This document shows positions 46,201 through 55,100 of a DNA stretch of 64,000 nt, piece by piece (positions within the stretch are counted from its first letter, which is position 1; the number at the start of each line of letters is the position of its first letter). A model generated the notes under the pieces. The model saw nothing but the letters and a program-made list of their open reading frames with translations, ran no database searches and was not told the DNA's origin. The translations under genes were made by a program, and so were the position numbers. This DNA is from Morinoia aosen. Its lineage: Eukaryota; Arthropoda; Malacostraca; Amphipoda; Talitridae. The DNA lies in assembly GCA_030386875.1 (NCBI GenBank), contig CM059563.1, forward strand, positions 18,615,936-18,679,935, read 5' to 3'.

Positions 46201-47818
46201 GGTTTTGAAATTTACAAAATCAATTACTGTTTTTTCATGTAGATTTATTCAATAGATTTAGTAAGAAAACAAACTGCCACAAATGTTTTAACGAAATAGT
46301 AAAATATTTCATTTTCATGTTGGTAAGTGAGAGCTACACAGCAGATAGTAACAGGGTATTGCTTCTTTCTTCTTTATCGATGATCCGGAGGGATCTTGAA
46401 AGTCGTTGGACTTCTTCACAGGGTGCGTACAGGCTCTGAGGTTCAAAATTCCACTACTTTTTCATGACTTTTTATGCCAACCAAATCACATTTTCACTAC
46501 CTCTCTCTGCCCAAAATAATGTCACACAAAGTTAAATTGCAGCACAATAAATGTATTTCAGTCATAAACTTCACAGAACATTCATCATTACTTGCAGGTC
46601 TTGTTTTCATAAATGTGTAAATGATAATCACAACACCAAACAGTCATGCTGGACAGTTCAATAGCATCTGCTATGCATTTGCCAGTGCATTAAGCAGGCG
46701 TCGGAGGATCGGTAGATGGTTGGGAAGTCACGAAAAAATCCCCGATCTTCGGGTTGGCAAGTCTCGTCGTCTGAGCTTTCACGTTCTTGGCATGCTTTGT
46801 TCCTTTTGCATGACTCCTCACCGCCGCTATTCCATTGTTGGCGATGTCGAACTCCGACTCGCACGCGGTGCAAACCGCCATTGTTTTCAGTTTGGGATGC
46901 GGTGCTATCCATTGTTGAAAGTCTTTGTCTCGCAACCACAAGTTGTTGAAAGAACAACTGCCTGGCATGACGATAATTCCTCAGCTCAGTCTCGGCACCG
47001 TAACTCTAGTCACACACACACACGGGATGGTCAAGACCGATGATAAAAACTCAGCTCGAAAATGTTCAACAGAGGCGACAGGTCAACAATGGTCCGAGCG
47101 AGCGCGTGTCTTCAGTCACACTGAGCGCGTTTGGTTTCACGTGACGCCTGAGAACCAATCAAAATCGCGGACACTAAAGACGTAGCTGTATCAACCAATC
47201 AGAGCCCAAGTAACACTCGAAGGTTACTGACAACACCTCGCTCAACGCGGACCAAACGGAACGAAAATTTTCAACAGTAAAATTTTCTTTTCACGAAAAT
47301 CCTAAAATTTCATGACTTTCAATGACCATTTTTAAAATTCCACTACTTTCGAGGCCTTGAATTTTATTTCCGAAATTCAACTACTTTCCATGCTTCTCCA
47401 TGCCTGTACGCACCCTGTCTTCAGCAGAAATCCGTGTAACCTGACAGCTTGAACTTCGGCAGCATAAGCAGGGTCAAGCAAAACAGGGTATTGCATCCCT
47501 TCTTAAAAATTAACATTTTCCAGAACAGTGTAGGTAACACAAAAACTATAAAAAATATAATCCACATACCTGATCAATTGCTGTAATAGAGGGTGAAGTC
47601 TCTTCACTTGCTGCGTTGTCAAGATTTTGGTCTCGATAAGTCAAGCGACTTTGGGGGAGCAATTCTTCAGAAAACGGCCTAGTGGTAGCAGCAGATAGTA
47701 ACTCAACCACAACCTCTTGATTTTCTTCAGTAATTGGTGCAAACGGATAAGCTAAATCATCCCATTTGCAAAGATTTTCTCTAGCTTTTCTAATGGACAC
47801 GTCTGCCACGTCTTCCAT
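25218..47818 (-). CDS. COG3: Conserved oligomeric Golgi complex subunit 3
   Basis: COG3 is a lobe-A subunit of the COG tether, which captures vesicles for retrograde traffic within the Golgi. Ten minus-strand exons are read: 47570-47818 (ATG at 47818), 36514-36741, 33849-34816, 33463-33597, about 32751-32901, 31880-32030, 30072-30218, 29610-29753, 28143-28352, 25218-26003 (stop). Landmarks in order: [195 protein letters not shown]. All junctions keep frame except the 3' end of exon 5, whose donor is unclear. The product is about 1050 residues against about 830 in human; the excess is an insert near the [13 protein letters not shown] segment and a Ser/Thr/Asn-rich tail of about 170 residues. 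Confidence 0.95.
26004..28142 (-). other. COG3 intron 9
   Basis: A 2.1-kb intron holding a truncated LINE with its 3' flank (about 26640-27830). 26100-26600 is unassigned; it has two short AGTAGTAGT runs (26340 and 26550) that may be target-site or tail remnants of the LINE. Confidence 0.6.
26640..27830 (-). mobile_element. 5'-truncated I-group LINE, RNase H and zinc-binding tail
   Basis: A 322-codon minus-strand frame (26826-27794) holds an RNase H domain with the catalytic set in FYTDGSK (D47), FTAELYG (E80), FVDSKS (D104) and [10 protein letters not shown] (D157). It is followed by [17 protein letters not shown] and a CERC...H..C motif, the C-terminal finger of non-LTR elements. RNase H fused in this position is typical of I-group LINEs. 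The GC-rich 3' UTR (about 26640-26825) is unlike its AT-rich surroundings. The endonuclease and reverse transcriptase are absent, as usual for 5' truncation. It lies in a COG3 intron on the same strand. The RNase H frame is still open, suggesting a fairly recent insertion. Confidence 0.88.
28353..28947 (-). other. COG3 intron 8, part
   Basis: AT-rich intron, no element recognised up to the TTAA-flanked element at 28952. Confidence 0.5.
28952..29567 (-). mobile_element. TTAA-flanked element, piggyBac-like
   Basis: A 616-bp element between two TTAA sites (28948-28951, 29568-29571), with perfect inverted ends CCCCTTCCCCA...TGGGGAAGGGG. Duplicated TTAA and C-rich tips fit piggyBac. On the minus strand an ORF (29092-29430) ends in an acidic, Ser-rich stretch ([28 protein letters not shown]) like the N-terminal part of piggyBac transposases; no catalytic domain remains. 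The end opposite the ORF's C-terminus carries several copies of GTATACTCGT and its inverse. It sits in a COG3 intron. Confidence 0.8.
30300..30665. repeat. 30-bp minisatellite in a COG3 intron
   Basis: The unit GGGATATTAATACTACTCCT plus ATCCACTTTC repeats with a 30-bp period, clearest at 30370-30530, with diverged units on both sides. Because 30 is divisible by three, long frames open on both strands; they are artefacts. Confidence 0.95.
30666..31879 (-). other. COG3 intron 6, remainder
   Basis: Mostly AT-rich. At 31080-31360 on the + strand lies an unusual frame (see separate entry). Nothing else is recognised. Confidence 0.5.
31080..31360 (+). pseudogene. Unrecognised coding-like fragment
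   Basis: An uninterrupted + strand frame of at least 77 codons (31125-31358) continues upstream without a start. It reads like real protein, basic and helical: [38 protein letters not shown]. It runs antisense to COG3 inside an intron, so it may be a retrocopied exon or the remnant of a mobile element. The family is not recognised. Confidence 0.35.
33163..33440. repeat. Four tandem 70-bp repeats in a COG3 intron
   Basis: Units start at 33163, 33235, 33305 and 33375 with CACAGCATGGTACTGAGCTC, followed by a TATTATTCACCATGTATTTA-like stretch and AGTATGATT. The spacing is 70-72 bp. The last unit is the most diverged and ends close to exon 4. Confidence 0.95.
34817..36513 (-). other. COG3 intron 2
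   Basis: A 1.7-kb intron. It holds one diverged copy of the unclassified short repeat (about 35560-35735); otherwise AT-rich without recognised features. Confidence 0.6.
35560..35735 (-). repeat. Unclassified short interspersed repeat, copy g
   Basis: Recognised by GAGAAGGAACCCTTTGGTA, AACGTGGAATCTATGCCCAA and GGGCATAGAAACAGCAAGTA. Partial and strongly diverged. Confidence 0.6.
36849..37079. mobile_element. TA-flanked MITE
   Basis: A 231-bp element with inverted ends CTTGTGGGTTATCTGTCA...TGACATATAACCCACAAG, flanked by TA (36847-36848, 37080-37081). TA duplication and size suggest a Tc1/mariner-type MITE. No coding capacity. It lies in COG3 intron 1, just upstream of exon 2 in the gene's direction. 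Confidence 0.85.
37810..38095 (-). repeat. Unclassified short interspersed repeat, copy h
   Basis: A near full-length copy: TTAGTTTAAGCCTCCCTAAC, GAGAGGAAGGAGGAAGGCAA, TTTAGTATGGA, GGCATAGAAACAGTAAGTTA, AGAAGTTCATGAA, AGGACAGCAGTGAACC, CCTTAACAAAACAAA and AAAAAGAAGGCCTACCTAAC. Same orientation as copies d-g. Confidence 0.85.
38555..38865 (+). mobile_element. tRNA-derived SINE, second family
   Basis: The head has A-box-like TTGCAGTGGCTGAGTG and B-box GGGTTTGAGCCCTG with tRNA-like spacing. The body carries GACCAGGGGCCTGGGGAACC and GTAAAGTATCATGTCAATGA, and the tail is a short TATACCTA repeat. The body is unlike the SINE at 8789 and 62710, so it is a different family. Single copy in the window. 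Confidence 0.75.
38866..39636 (-). other. COG3 intron 1, unassigned part
   Basis: AT-rich intron sequence between the SINE and the hAT relic. No element is recognised. Confidence 0.5.
39637..41347 (+). mobile_element. hAT transposon relic with G-rich ends
   Basis: Ends CAGGGATGG and CCAACCCTG are the classic hAT tips. The flanks GCTATGAA(TT) and GCTATGAT look like an 8-bp duplication with slight decay. Inside, at 40485-40915 on the + strand, a degraded C-terminal transposase is readable: [10 protein letters not shown], then in the next frame SSGNVESIF, a stop, [16 protein letters not shown] and LVSLYRHL, the hAT dimerisation domain. At least two stops and a frameshift are seen and the N-terminal and catalytic parts are missing. 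Subterminal regions are made of repeated TTGGGTTTTTTTGGG-type words (39650-39755, 41250-41335). It lies in COG3 intron 1. Confidence 0.88.
41531..42724. mobile_element. TTAA-targeting element with tandem subrepeats
   Basis: A 1194-bp element between TTAA sites (41527-41530, 42725-42728) with perfect 17-bp inverted ends GGACACCGTCTGGGTAG. A paralogous empty site, TGTTGAGGATTAACCGGGAA, is present at 44231-44250, matching the joined flanks around a single TTAA. The interior holds repeated blocks with AAAGGGCTTGAAA..GAGCTACAAA at about 41958, 42134 and 42317 (spacing about 176-183 bp), an inverted partial block near 42470-42550, long A runs and a 16-C run (41699-41714). No transposase frame is seen, so it is non-autonomous. 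TTAA fits piggyBac or Kolobok. Confidence 0.88.
42729..43345. repeat. Palindromic repeat unit, copy 1
   Basis: Starts near TTTTTGGTGCCTAAACATAG and TTAATTAGATC, with AAACAAGTTTTCTTC, TGCACTTTCCGTCGTAAATG, GTTATAGCGGTAGGTT and GATGACGAATGCGCTC; a diverged second monomer follows about 160 bp on. The sequence then turns back (TTTACCGCTATAACTCGTTA, AAAGTGCATAGATGAAAAG, TTTAGGCATCGAAAAGTGGA). The whole is an imperfect palindrome. Four other copies or halves lie to the right. Confidence 0.85.
43346..43794 (-). other. Spacer between palindromic repeat copies
   Basis: Contains TCATATAAGCGG, which resembles a TATA box, followed by a 66-codon frame that matches nothing known. Left unassigned. Confidence 0.4.
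44155..46067. mobile_element. 1.9-kb TIR element made of nested palindromes
   Basis: Inverted ends of at least 70 bp: GGTCAATATGTATTTTAGGT and AAACATTCCGTTTCCCAGAA on the left are answered on the right by GGAAAACGGAATGTTTAATT and CACCTAAAATATATATTGAC. The inside is itself a chain: a palindromic repeat copy (about 44235-44740), a foldback MITE (about 44745-45430) and another palindromic copy (about 45440-45965). No protein frame is recognised. Sequence of the right arm also flanks the MITE at 12.2-12.3 kb. Confidence 0.7.
44745..45430. mobile_element. Foldback MITE, copy 2
   Basis: Arms GACATTCTTGGCGCTGATGC (44800 on) and GCATCAGCGCCAAGAATGTC (45383 on) are exact inverted partners. Inside them, AACGGAAGCTAATTCCCTAT and GGGGTTAGCTTCCGTTATTA pair, then CACAGTTCTTCTGGTGAAAA and TTTTCACTAGAAGAACTATG. 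A GC-rich centre (about 45000-45110) carries CCAAAATGGCGGCCTCC. The arm words match the MITE at 11655-12330. Non-coding. Confidence 0.8.
46419..47417 (-). mobile_element. Non-autonomous hAT with N-terminal zinc finger
   Basis: Ends CAGGGTGCGTACAGGC and GCCTGTACGCACCCTG are exact inverted repeats with hAT tips. Six bases TCTTCA flank both sides, part of a likely 8-bp duplication. On the minus strand, 46690-46968 encodes a BED/TTF-like finger: [24 protein letters not shown], then [11 protein letters not shown], giving C-X2-C...H-X4-H. This is the DNA-binding start of hAT transposases. No catalytic or dimerisation part follows, so the element is an internal-deletion derivative (999 bp). It sits in COG3 intron 1 about 150 bp from exon 1. 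Confidence 0.85.
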
Positions 47819-48165
47819 TTTTTGATTTCCTAAACAGACTGATAATCTGCGGTCACTTCATAGTTTTCTAATAATGAAATGTCACTTTCATCATGCAATT
47901 TTTTTCAAATTAAGATAAAAATAACATTTTGGAAGTGAATTTAAAGTTCAAACATTCTTTTAATGAAATCTATCGAGAATATTTGTTAACGTTTCCCTCT
48001 TAAATTGCAGTGATCGAAACGTCTGAGTGATATGTGGAAGCTATGAATGCAAGTAGGTACTGACGTTTCGCACAATTTACTCAATAAATATTTTGTGCTG
48101 TCTAAATCCTCATTACGTTAATTTCTCACTTTAGTTTTGCTGGAACCAGCAGGCCGCCGCCGAGA
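47819..48165 (-). promoter_or_regulatory. Probable COG3 promoter and 5' UTR region
   Basis: Only about 350 bp separate the COG3 start codon from the large foldback, so the 5' UTR and core promoter probably lie here. No TATA box or other defined element was identified. The assignment rests on position only. Confidence 0.35.
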
Positions 48166-49092
48166 CGGTTCAAGAAACGGTTTGTGAAAAGTACAGGAAT
48201 TTCTTGAGAATTTCTTGAGTCCGACTCGCGCGACTTTAGACTTAAGTTTTCCACTCGTAACTTTTGGAAGAATGCACCTATTGACTTCAAATTGCTCTCA
48301 AACGAAAGAGCGAGACATTCTCTATCTAGCTAGTATAAACAACACCCTCAAGGTATTCTGAAAATTACTAAAATTCTTCGATAAGCCTTGCAAACATGCG
48401 CGCACGAAAAACACTTCAGTTTCCCAGTCGTAACTTTAGAAAGAATGTACCTATTAACTTCAAATTGCTTTCAAACGAAAGAGCGAGACATTCTCTATCT
48501 AGCTAGTATAAACAACACCCTCAAGGTATTCTGAAAGTTACAAAAATTCTTCGATAAGCCTTGCAAACATGCGCGCCCGAAAAACACTTCAGTTTCCCAG
48601 TCGTAACTTTAGAAAGAATGTATCTATTAACTTCAAATTGCTCTCAAACGAAAGAGCGAAACATTCTCTATCTAGCTAGTATAAGCAACACCCTCAAGGT
48701 ATTCTGAAAGTTACTAAAATTCTTCGACAAACCTTGCAAACATGCGCGCACGAAAAACACTTCAGTTTCCCAGTCGTAACTTTAGAAAGAATGTACCTAT
48801 TAACTTCAAATTACTCTTAAACGAAAGAGCAAAACATTTTCTACAAATGTGTAATAAACACATCCAAAAAAGTTTCCTGAAAACTAAAGAAATTCTTCGA
48901 TGAACCTGTACGACTCACGCGCCGTCGAAAGACTCAAGTTGACTCATTCGCGCTCGCGCGTCGTCAGAACATCAAACTTTCCTGTGTTCTCAGAAACGAA
49001 ACAATAATATTCTTAACGTTACTTTCAATCAACAGACTATTTCATTTGCATTTGTTGTCAAATTCAATGCAAAATTAAGGTAACCCTTTCGC
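48166..49092 (+). repeat. Left arm of giant foldback, 173-bp monomers
   Basis: An outer segment (CGGTTCAAGAAACGG, then TTGAGTCCGACTCGCGCGAC) is followed by about four tandem monomers of 173 bp (marker TTTCCCAGTCGTAAC at 48420, 48593, 48766) and an inner segment ending GGTAACCCTTTCGC. The 927-bp arm is the inverse of 56882-58154, which has two more monomers. Each monomer contains GAATGTACCTATTAACTTCA, CTCAAACGAAAGAGCG and ATCTAGCTAGTATAA. No coding capacity. Confidence 0.95.
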
Positions 49093-49669
49093 AGTTTATG
49101 TAGAACTCGACCCGCGCCGTTGTAGGCCTTAGTTGATATTTGATTTCACCCAGTGCTTACGAATTTTTTCAAAGCTAGAATACGCTTTCAGTCTTTCTTT
49201 CTATTTTTTTGCTAAATCTGAGTATTTGTCTTTTGCTCATGGGTATTATCTCAAAATAAGCTTGTGTGTTACCTTGCATTTCTTATACTTTTATTTATAG
49301 GTTCAACCATTGAAATGCCTATTCGTCCACTTATGTTGGTGTTGTTCAAATCCTAATAGTTTGTTTACTGATATTTATGTTAAACTATTTCGGTGTAAAT
49401 TCTATAATTTTTTCAGATTTGTGGGGTATGTCTTTTTTTACTTTGTCTCCGGCGAAACAGGTCATTTATGCGTTAATGTATTTTCCCACGGGACAATTTC
49501 CGCGGTAAGTTTGTTGTACAGGCTAATGTATTATTTTTGAGGTTATGTCATTCTGAATGTGTTTGTTTCGACGTCTCAACACATTCTTTCAGAATGCTTC
49601 AGTGTTCTATAATTTTTTTTAAATTTTATTGCAGGTCAACAAACTTTTACTGTTCGCTCACTCTGTAAG
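49093..49669. other. Foldback core, left half
   Basis: Unique-looking sequence between the foldback arms, continued after the Gypsy element at 56500-56881. No recognisable protein; a short hydrophobic frame (49310-49540) looks fortuitous. The core is about 960 bp in all. Confidence 0.6.
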
Positions 49670-50614
49670 TGTAGCATACCGCTACATAAGCGTAAAAATT
49701 AGAAATTTGCCATTCGCACTTGAATAAATTAATTAGTAGCATTAAAAATCTTACTCTAATTTATTATTAATTATTTTCTACTTCTAATTCGTAATCATTG
49801 AAGTTTTTGTGTAAATACATGAGACGATAAAATAACAATTTCCATTTTTCGAGAGAGAAGCCCTCTGTTGGCAATACTGCGCAATGCGCGTCTCTGTTTC
49901 AAATAGAGCACTCTTACTTTGGCGGTTGACTAGCCCGCTCACAGCACTTTTTTTCGACCTCAACGTCATCACACACACCATTTACAACATTCTTCCTGGG
50001 CCGCTTATGGGCCGCTTTTGCTCTTTTCTACTTGGATTGGATTTGGCTATGCTCTGGGCCTTTAGCCGGATATATTCTCTAATTACGGGCTTTAATTCTC
50101 AACTGCCTAAAAGTACGGGCACCATTGAATTAGCTTTGCATTCGCTGAATTCTGCGTGCCTGGATCTTAAGTACTATTCAAACCAAGAGTCAGCATCGTC
50201 CTCAGGCTCGGCACCTTGATCACACTTATCTGCTCCAAAATTAAGCACGCTTTGCCCACACAAATAGCCATGCACCAATAGTTGTGCTGGATTAAAAATT
50301 GCCCACAGTAAATTGAATATTCTGAACTCCACACACTTAAAAATCTCATCCACCGGCCGGAGCGACGCCAGCGCTCCCCGAAGCTCACCACCGGCACTCA
50401 GGACCTCACTGGGGGGATTTCCAGTCAAGCTCATCGAAGTTCTCCTGGTTCCTCTCCAAATAAAAACCACCTGAAACAAGCTGAGTCCAAATCCGTTTTT
50501 CATTATCCCTCTTGTAATTTCCCACAACACTATCGATGAGTTTGTTCGAGTTTTTTTGGCCGTCAAGAATTAACATTTCAGTCCTAACTACCCCAACGGT
50601 CAGAAATCCCGACA
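49670..50614 (+). repeat. 5' LTR of Gypsy A
   Basis: 945 bp, TG...CA ends, about five differences from the 3' LTR. The first part resembles the LTRs at 9668 and 58155; the middle is different, defining a second LTR subfamily. Confidence 0.97.
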
Positions 50615-50615
50615 C

Positions 50616-50633
50616 TGGTGCATTGGCCGGGAA
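50616..50633 (+). promoter_or_regulatory. Primer-binding site, tRNA-Gly-like
   Basis: TGGTGCATTGGCCGGGAA begins one base after the LTR. It complements the 3' end of a typical animal glycine tRNA (...TTCCCGGCCGATGCACCA) with one mismatch, so tRNA-Gly is the likely primer for first-strand synthesis. Confidence 0.75.
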
Positions 50634-51170
50634 CTTCTTAAAAATAAAAACTCAACTCGAAGTGTTTGAGAGATTGTGAGAGGATAATGTTGGCGTATCA
50701 TTGTAGTGATAAATTTTCCCATGTCGTAGTGGTTTGAGAGATTCCTGTGGATTTTGACCGTGCTAATTGTTCTCTGAGCAGCTCTAACAAAATTTTTTTT
50801 TCAGCAATATCTTGTCCTTGTTTGTTTGTTTTCGTGCCACAGTAGGTAGGGAAAATATTTTTTTTCTCCTATTTCCGTGCTTACGTGCATTCTGACTACC
50901 GTAAAATTCGCGTTTCCATTCTCCATTTTCCCTCCGTTTTCTTCAACGTTATTGATTGATTGAGTAGGTAGAAAAATAATTTTTCTCACCTGCCTTATTT
51001 TTGTGCCTACGCAAATTGCCGCATACCGCATAAAAATTTTTTTTTTCCTCTCGTTTCCAATTTCATATTTCCTTGCTTCTGTTTCAAATTAATCTGAATG
51101 ATTGAGTAGGTAAAGAATTAACGCAAACCCTTGCCACTTAATTCCAAGTCTTAGGCACTGATATCATTAA

Positions 51171-52169
51171 TTGTGCATCCCAAAAGTGATCGCTAGCATG
51201 ACTGATTCAGATAATGAAGATCGAGCCCCCACAAAACCCATTAGGCTCCCGCCTTTTATTCCGGAGGATGCTCATACCTGGTTTCAACAGTGTGAAGCCG
51301 TGTTTAAGTATCATAAAATAATAAATGACATAGACAAATTCTATGCCCTTGTGTCCGCCGCGCCCACAAAACTATTGAATGACTCAAACCAAATATTAGA
51401 AAACCCTCCAGCTCTCAATCCTTACGGAATCTTGAAAGGCAAAATCTTGGCAAAGCTTCAGATGTCCGATGCGGACAAATTCCGAAGTCTTGTAGACGCC
51501 TCAGCAATTCCATCTGTCTCTAGTTCTTTCTCTCCTACTTCGTTAGTTAAAGAGTTACGAAAACTCGCTACGGGTGTTGCCGTAGCTGAGGGATTTCTGA
51601 AGGAAGTTTTCATGACTAAGCTTCCTCCGAACGTGCGTCCGTTTCTATCGCTAGCAGGGCCCGAGCAAACGTTAGAAAAATTAGCGGAGAGCGCAGAAAC
51701 GGTGATGAGAAATATTAATTTGTCACGAGAACCGCAAGTTGCTTCCTTGAATGTAGCCGCTCCAAATTTTAGCCCGTCAAATACGGCACAAAATCAATCA
51801 TCAGCCACAATAGATAAGATGCAGCAGGACATCGCTGAAATAAAGCAAGCTCTCCAAAATTTTCAAATAGGTCAGAGTGTGGCTCACATTCAGCCAGGCC
51901 CAGGGAGATTCCAAAGCCACCAAAATGCCTACGACTATCCCTATGACTATCACTCAAACTATCCTTCTCCTTCTCCTCAACGCTTTGATAGAGGTAGATC
52001 TTATGATAGGTCAAATCAAGACCGCCGCTTCAGGTCGCGCTCTCGTGATGCTAGTAGCAATTTGTGCTGGTACCACCAGAAATTTGGTGACCAAGCTCGC
52101 AAATGCGCCTCTAGATACTGTCCTCGCTTTACCGAAATGACTTCGGGAAACGCCAACAGCAACGCATAG
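51171..52169 (+). CDS. Gag of Gypsy A (fossil element)
   Basis: A frame of up to 332 codons. It begins acidic (SDNEDRAPTKPIRLPPFIPE), runs through a capsid-like region (HTWFQQCEAVFKYHKI, LRKLATGVAVAEGFLKEVFM) and ends in an Arg/Ser-rich part with a C/H cluster LCWYHQKFGDQARKC and CASRYC, a variant finger common in arthropod Gypsy gags. The protein would form the particle and bind element RNA. The same protein is encoded by the copy on the right. Confidence 0.9.
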   Translation: MCIPKVIASMTDSDNEDRAPTKPIRLPPFIPEDAHTWFQQCEAVFKYHKIINDIDKFYALVSAAPTKLLNDSNQILENPPALNPYGILKGKILAKLQMSDADKFRSLVDASAIPSVSSSFSPTSLVKELRKLATGVAVAEGFLKEVFMTKLPPNVRPFLSLAGPEQTLEKLAESAETVMRNINLSREPQVASLNVAAPNFSPSNTAQNQSSATIDKMQQDIAEIKQALQNFQIGQSVAHIQPGPGRFQSHQNAYDYPYDYHSNYPSPSPQRFDRGRSYDRSNQDRRFRSRSRDASSNLCWYHQKFGDQARKCASRYCPRFTEMTSGNANSNA

Positions 52170-52183
52170 TAGCGAGTACTGCG

Positions 52184-55100
52184 TTGCCTCATTCCCAGAC
52201 TACTCGCCTCCTTACTGTTCTTGATCCCATAACCAAATATCGTTTTTTAATCGATACTGGGTCTAGTGTATCAATTATCCCAGCCACGGCGAAAGACAAA
52301 AACAACCAATTATTGGCGACACTACGCGCCGCAAACGGCACGCCAATTCCTTGTTACGGTGAAAGAATTTTAGAGTGCAGTCTGGGATTGAGGAGAAAAT
52401 TAACATTTACTTTCTTGATAGCTGAGGTTCAAGAGCCCATAATAGGTGCTGATTTTTTAGCCAAGTTTGGCATAATTGTAGATATTAAGAACCGTAGAAT
52501 TAGGGACGAGGAGACACAGATCTCAATTCCCGCTTGTAGCATAACTAGAGCTAATGTCTTGCATTCCTTCTCAATCGCTTTCAAACAAGAGTGCATGTTT
52601 GAGCAAGTGCTCGCAGATTACCCTGCACTAACAAATTCTAACTTAGACTCTACAAAAATGCAAACCCGCACAAAGCACTTCATAGAAACTACGGGACCGC
52701 CCGTCTATTCCCGAGCAAGGCGATTACCGCCTGATCGATTGGCTTTAGCCAAGAAAGAATTCGCTAGGCTGCTCGAAAATGGCATCATCCGCACCTCCAA
52801 AAGTCCTTGGGCTAGCCCTCTTTTGCTAGTACCCAAGGCTAACGGTGAATTCAGACCGTGCGGGGATTTCCGCAGGTTGAATGCCGTTACTCTACCTGAT
52901 CGCTATCCTATTCCTTACTTGCATGATTTCAGTGCAAATTTAGAGGGGGCACAAATTTTCTCTAAGATAGACCTACAGTCCGCCTTTCATCAAATTCCCT
53001 TGGATGAGTCTGCGATTCCTAAGACCGCGGTAATCACTCCGTTCGGTCTCTTCGAATTCTTAAAGATGCCATATGGCTTGAGGAACGCTCCTCAGACGTT
53101 CCAAAGGCACATGGCTGAAATTTTCTCTGACCTCACTTTCGCCTATGTCTACCTAGACGACATCCTATAGTGGCATCCACAACCCCAGAGTTGCACAAAG
53201 ACCATCTTAGGGTCGTTTTTCAAAGATTGTCCGACAATGGACTCCTCGTAAACCCTGCAAAATGCGAGCTCGGAAAGCCATCACTGATTTACTTAGGTCA
53301 TGAAATCTCTAGCCTAGGTCTAAAACCTTTGCCTTCCAAAGTAGAAGTCATCAAAAACCTTCCTCTTCCACAGACCCAGAAGGAACTCAGAAGGTTCCTA
53401 GGTTCTGTTAACTTCTACCATCGTTTCATACGCAACTGTGCTCAAACTTTAGCGCCCTTGTCTGACCTCCTCGAACCTAAACGAAAAGGCAAATCTATTG
53501 AGGTAAAATGGACGGAAGAAGCGCGCAAATCTTTTGATACCATCAAACACAAGTTAGCTTCCGCGACTGAACTATCTTACCCTATTGCTAATGCTGATTT
53601 TAGTCTCGTGGTTGACGCATCCAGTACCGCCGTAGGTGCTGTGTTGCAACAACAAGTAGGTACTAATATCTCTCCTCTTGCTTTCTTTTCCAAAAAGTTG
53701 TCGCCCACTGAGCGTGGTTATAGCGCGTTCGGTAGGGAACTTCTTGCTATCTACCTATCTGTGAGACACTTTCGCTATGCTCTAGAGGCGAGGGAGTTTG
53801 TGATCTACACTGATCACAAACCTTTGACCTCAGCGATCAAAATGCCTTCTGAAAGACCTTCCCCTAGGGAAGCTCGACACTTGTCGTTTATAAGTCAATT
53901 TACCACTGACATCCGCTTCATCAAAGGTCTCGACAATACTGTCGCTGACTGCTTATCGAGAATCAGCAGTGTCCAAACCAGTGGCGAAATCACCTTCGAC
54001 AACATTGAAAGAGCGCAGAAGGAGGATCCTGAACTTCAGGACTTTCTCAAACCTTCTAACACTTCCTCTCCTAAACTAACCTTGGTTGACGGCGTGTACC
54101 GTGATGCCGAGCGACCTTCTCGTTTGTATCTTCCTGCGACGCTCCGCAGAGGAGCTGTCCTCCACTATCATTCCCTCTCTCATCCAGGTATTAACCGTAC
54201 AGTGCGTTTGATTTCTGATCGTTTCGTCTGGCCAGCGATGCGTAAGGAGGTCAAGCAAATTGTGCAAAATTGCCATGCGTGTCAGAGTAGTAAAGTGGTC
54301 AAACATAATCGTGCAGCGCTGCAGAGTTGTGCATTCACAGGTCACAAGTTCGACTCTGTACACCTAGATTTGGTGGGTCCTTTGCCTTTATCGCGCGGTC
54401 ATTCTTATTTGTTGACCATCATAGATAGGTTCACGCGTTGGGTTGAGGCTGTCCCTCTTCCTGATACCCAAACTGAGACTGTAGCGCGCGCCTTCTTGTC
54501 AGAATGGATCTCTAGATTTGGTGTTCCCTTAAGTGTCACACATGACCGGGGATCACAATTCACCTCCAAATTCTGGAGTGAGCTTAGCACCGCTTTAGGG
54601 TGTGCAAATACATCCACTACAGCGTATCATCCGCAGTCAAATGGACTTATTGAGAGAGTCCACAGAGACCTCAAGGTCGCATTGCGCTGCCTTAATTGCA
54701 GTCACGATTGGACTGATAGACTTCCAGTAGTACTACTTAGCATCCGAAATTTACACAGACAGGATCAGCAATGCACAGCGGCTGAAATGTTGTACGGGAA
54801 AACGCTTCGTCTCCCCGGCGACATTGTTGACCCAAAACCTTTGCCTGAATTTTCATCCGCTGACCGTTCCGCTTATGTAACCTGTCTCAAAGATTGCATG
54901 CGTAAGATCAAGTATGTGGCTCCACGAATGCCTCAGACTCAGGACAAACTGGATGCTGCCCTGCAAGACTGCACACATGTGTATGTCCGCAATGATGCTA
55001 TAAAACCTACACTCACGCGCCCTTATGATGGCCCATTCAAAGTACTTAAACGCAAGCAAAAATATTTCATCCTCGAAAGACTCGGTTCACACGACCCTGT

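Larger units (their letters stand above)
43795..46235. repeat. Palindromic repeat copy 2, split by a 1.9-kb element
   Basis: The left part (43795-44154) ends GCGCTCATTGAATT and the right part (46068-46235) resumes AATTA..CTTGTCGCTTCAAA. In unsplit copies these words are continuous (for example around 45800). The interrupting DNA is the TIR element 44155-46067. This shows that the palindromic repeat was in place before that insertion. Confidence 0.75.

Noticed and set aside
48240-48940. CRISPR-like array
   Set aside because: Units are 173 bp and repeat along their full length with no unique spacers; eukaryotic context.
49784-50615. Several ORFs inside the Gypsy LTRs
   Set aside because: The same frames recur in both LTRs and match no protein; LTRs are non-coding here.
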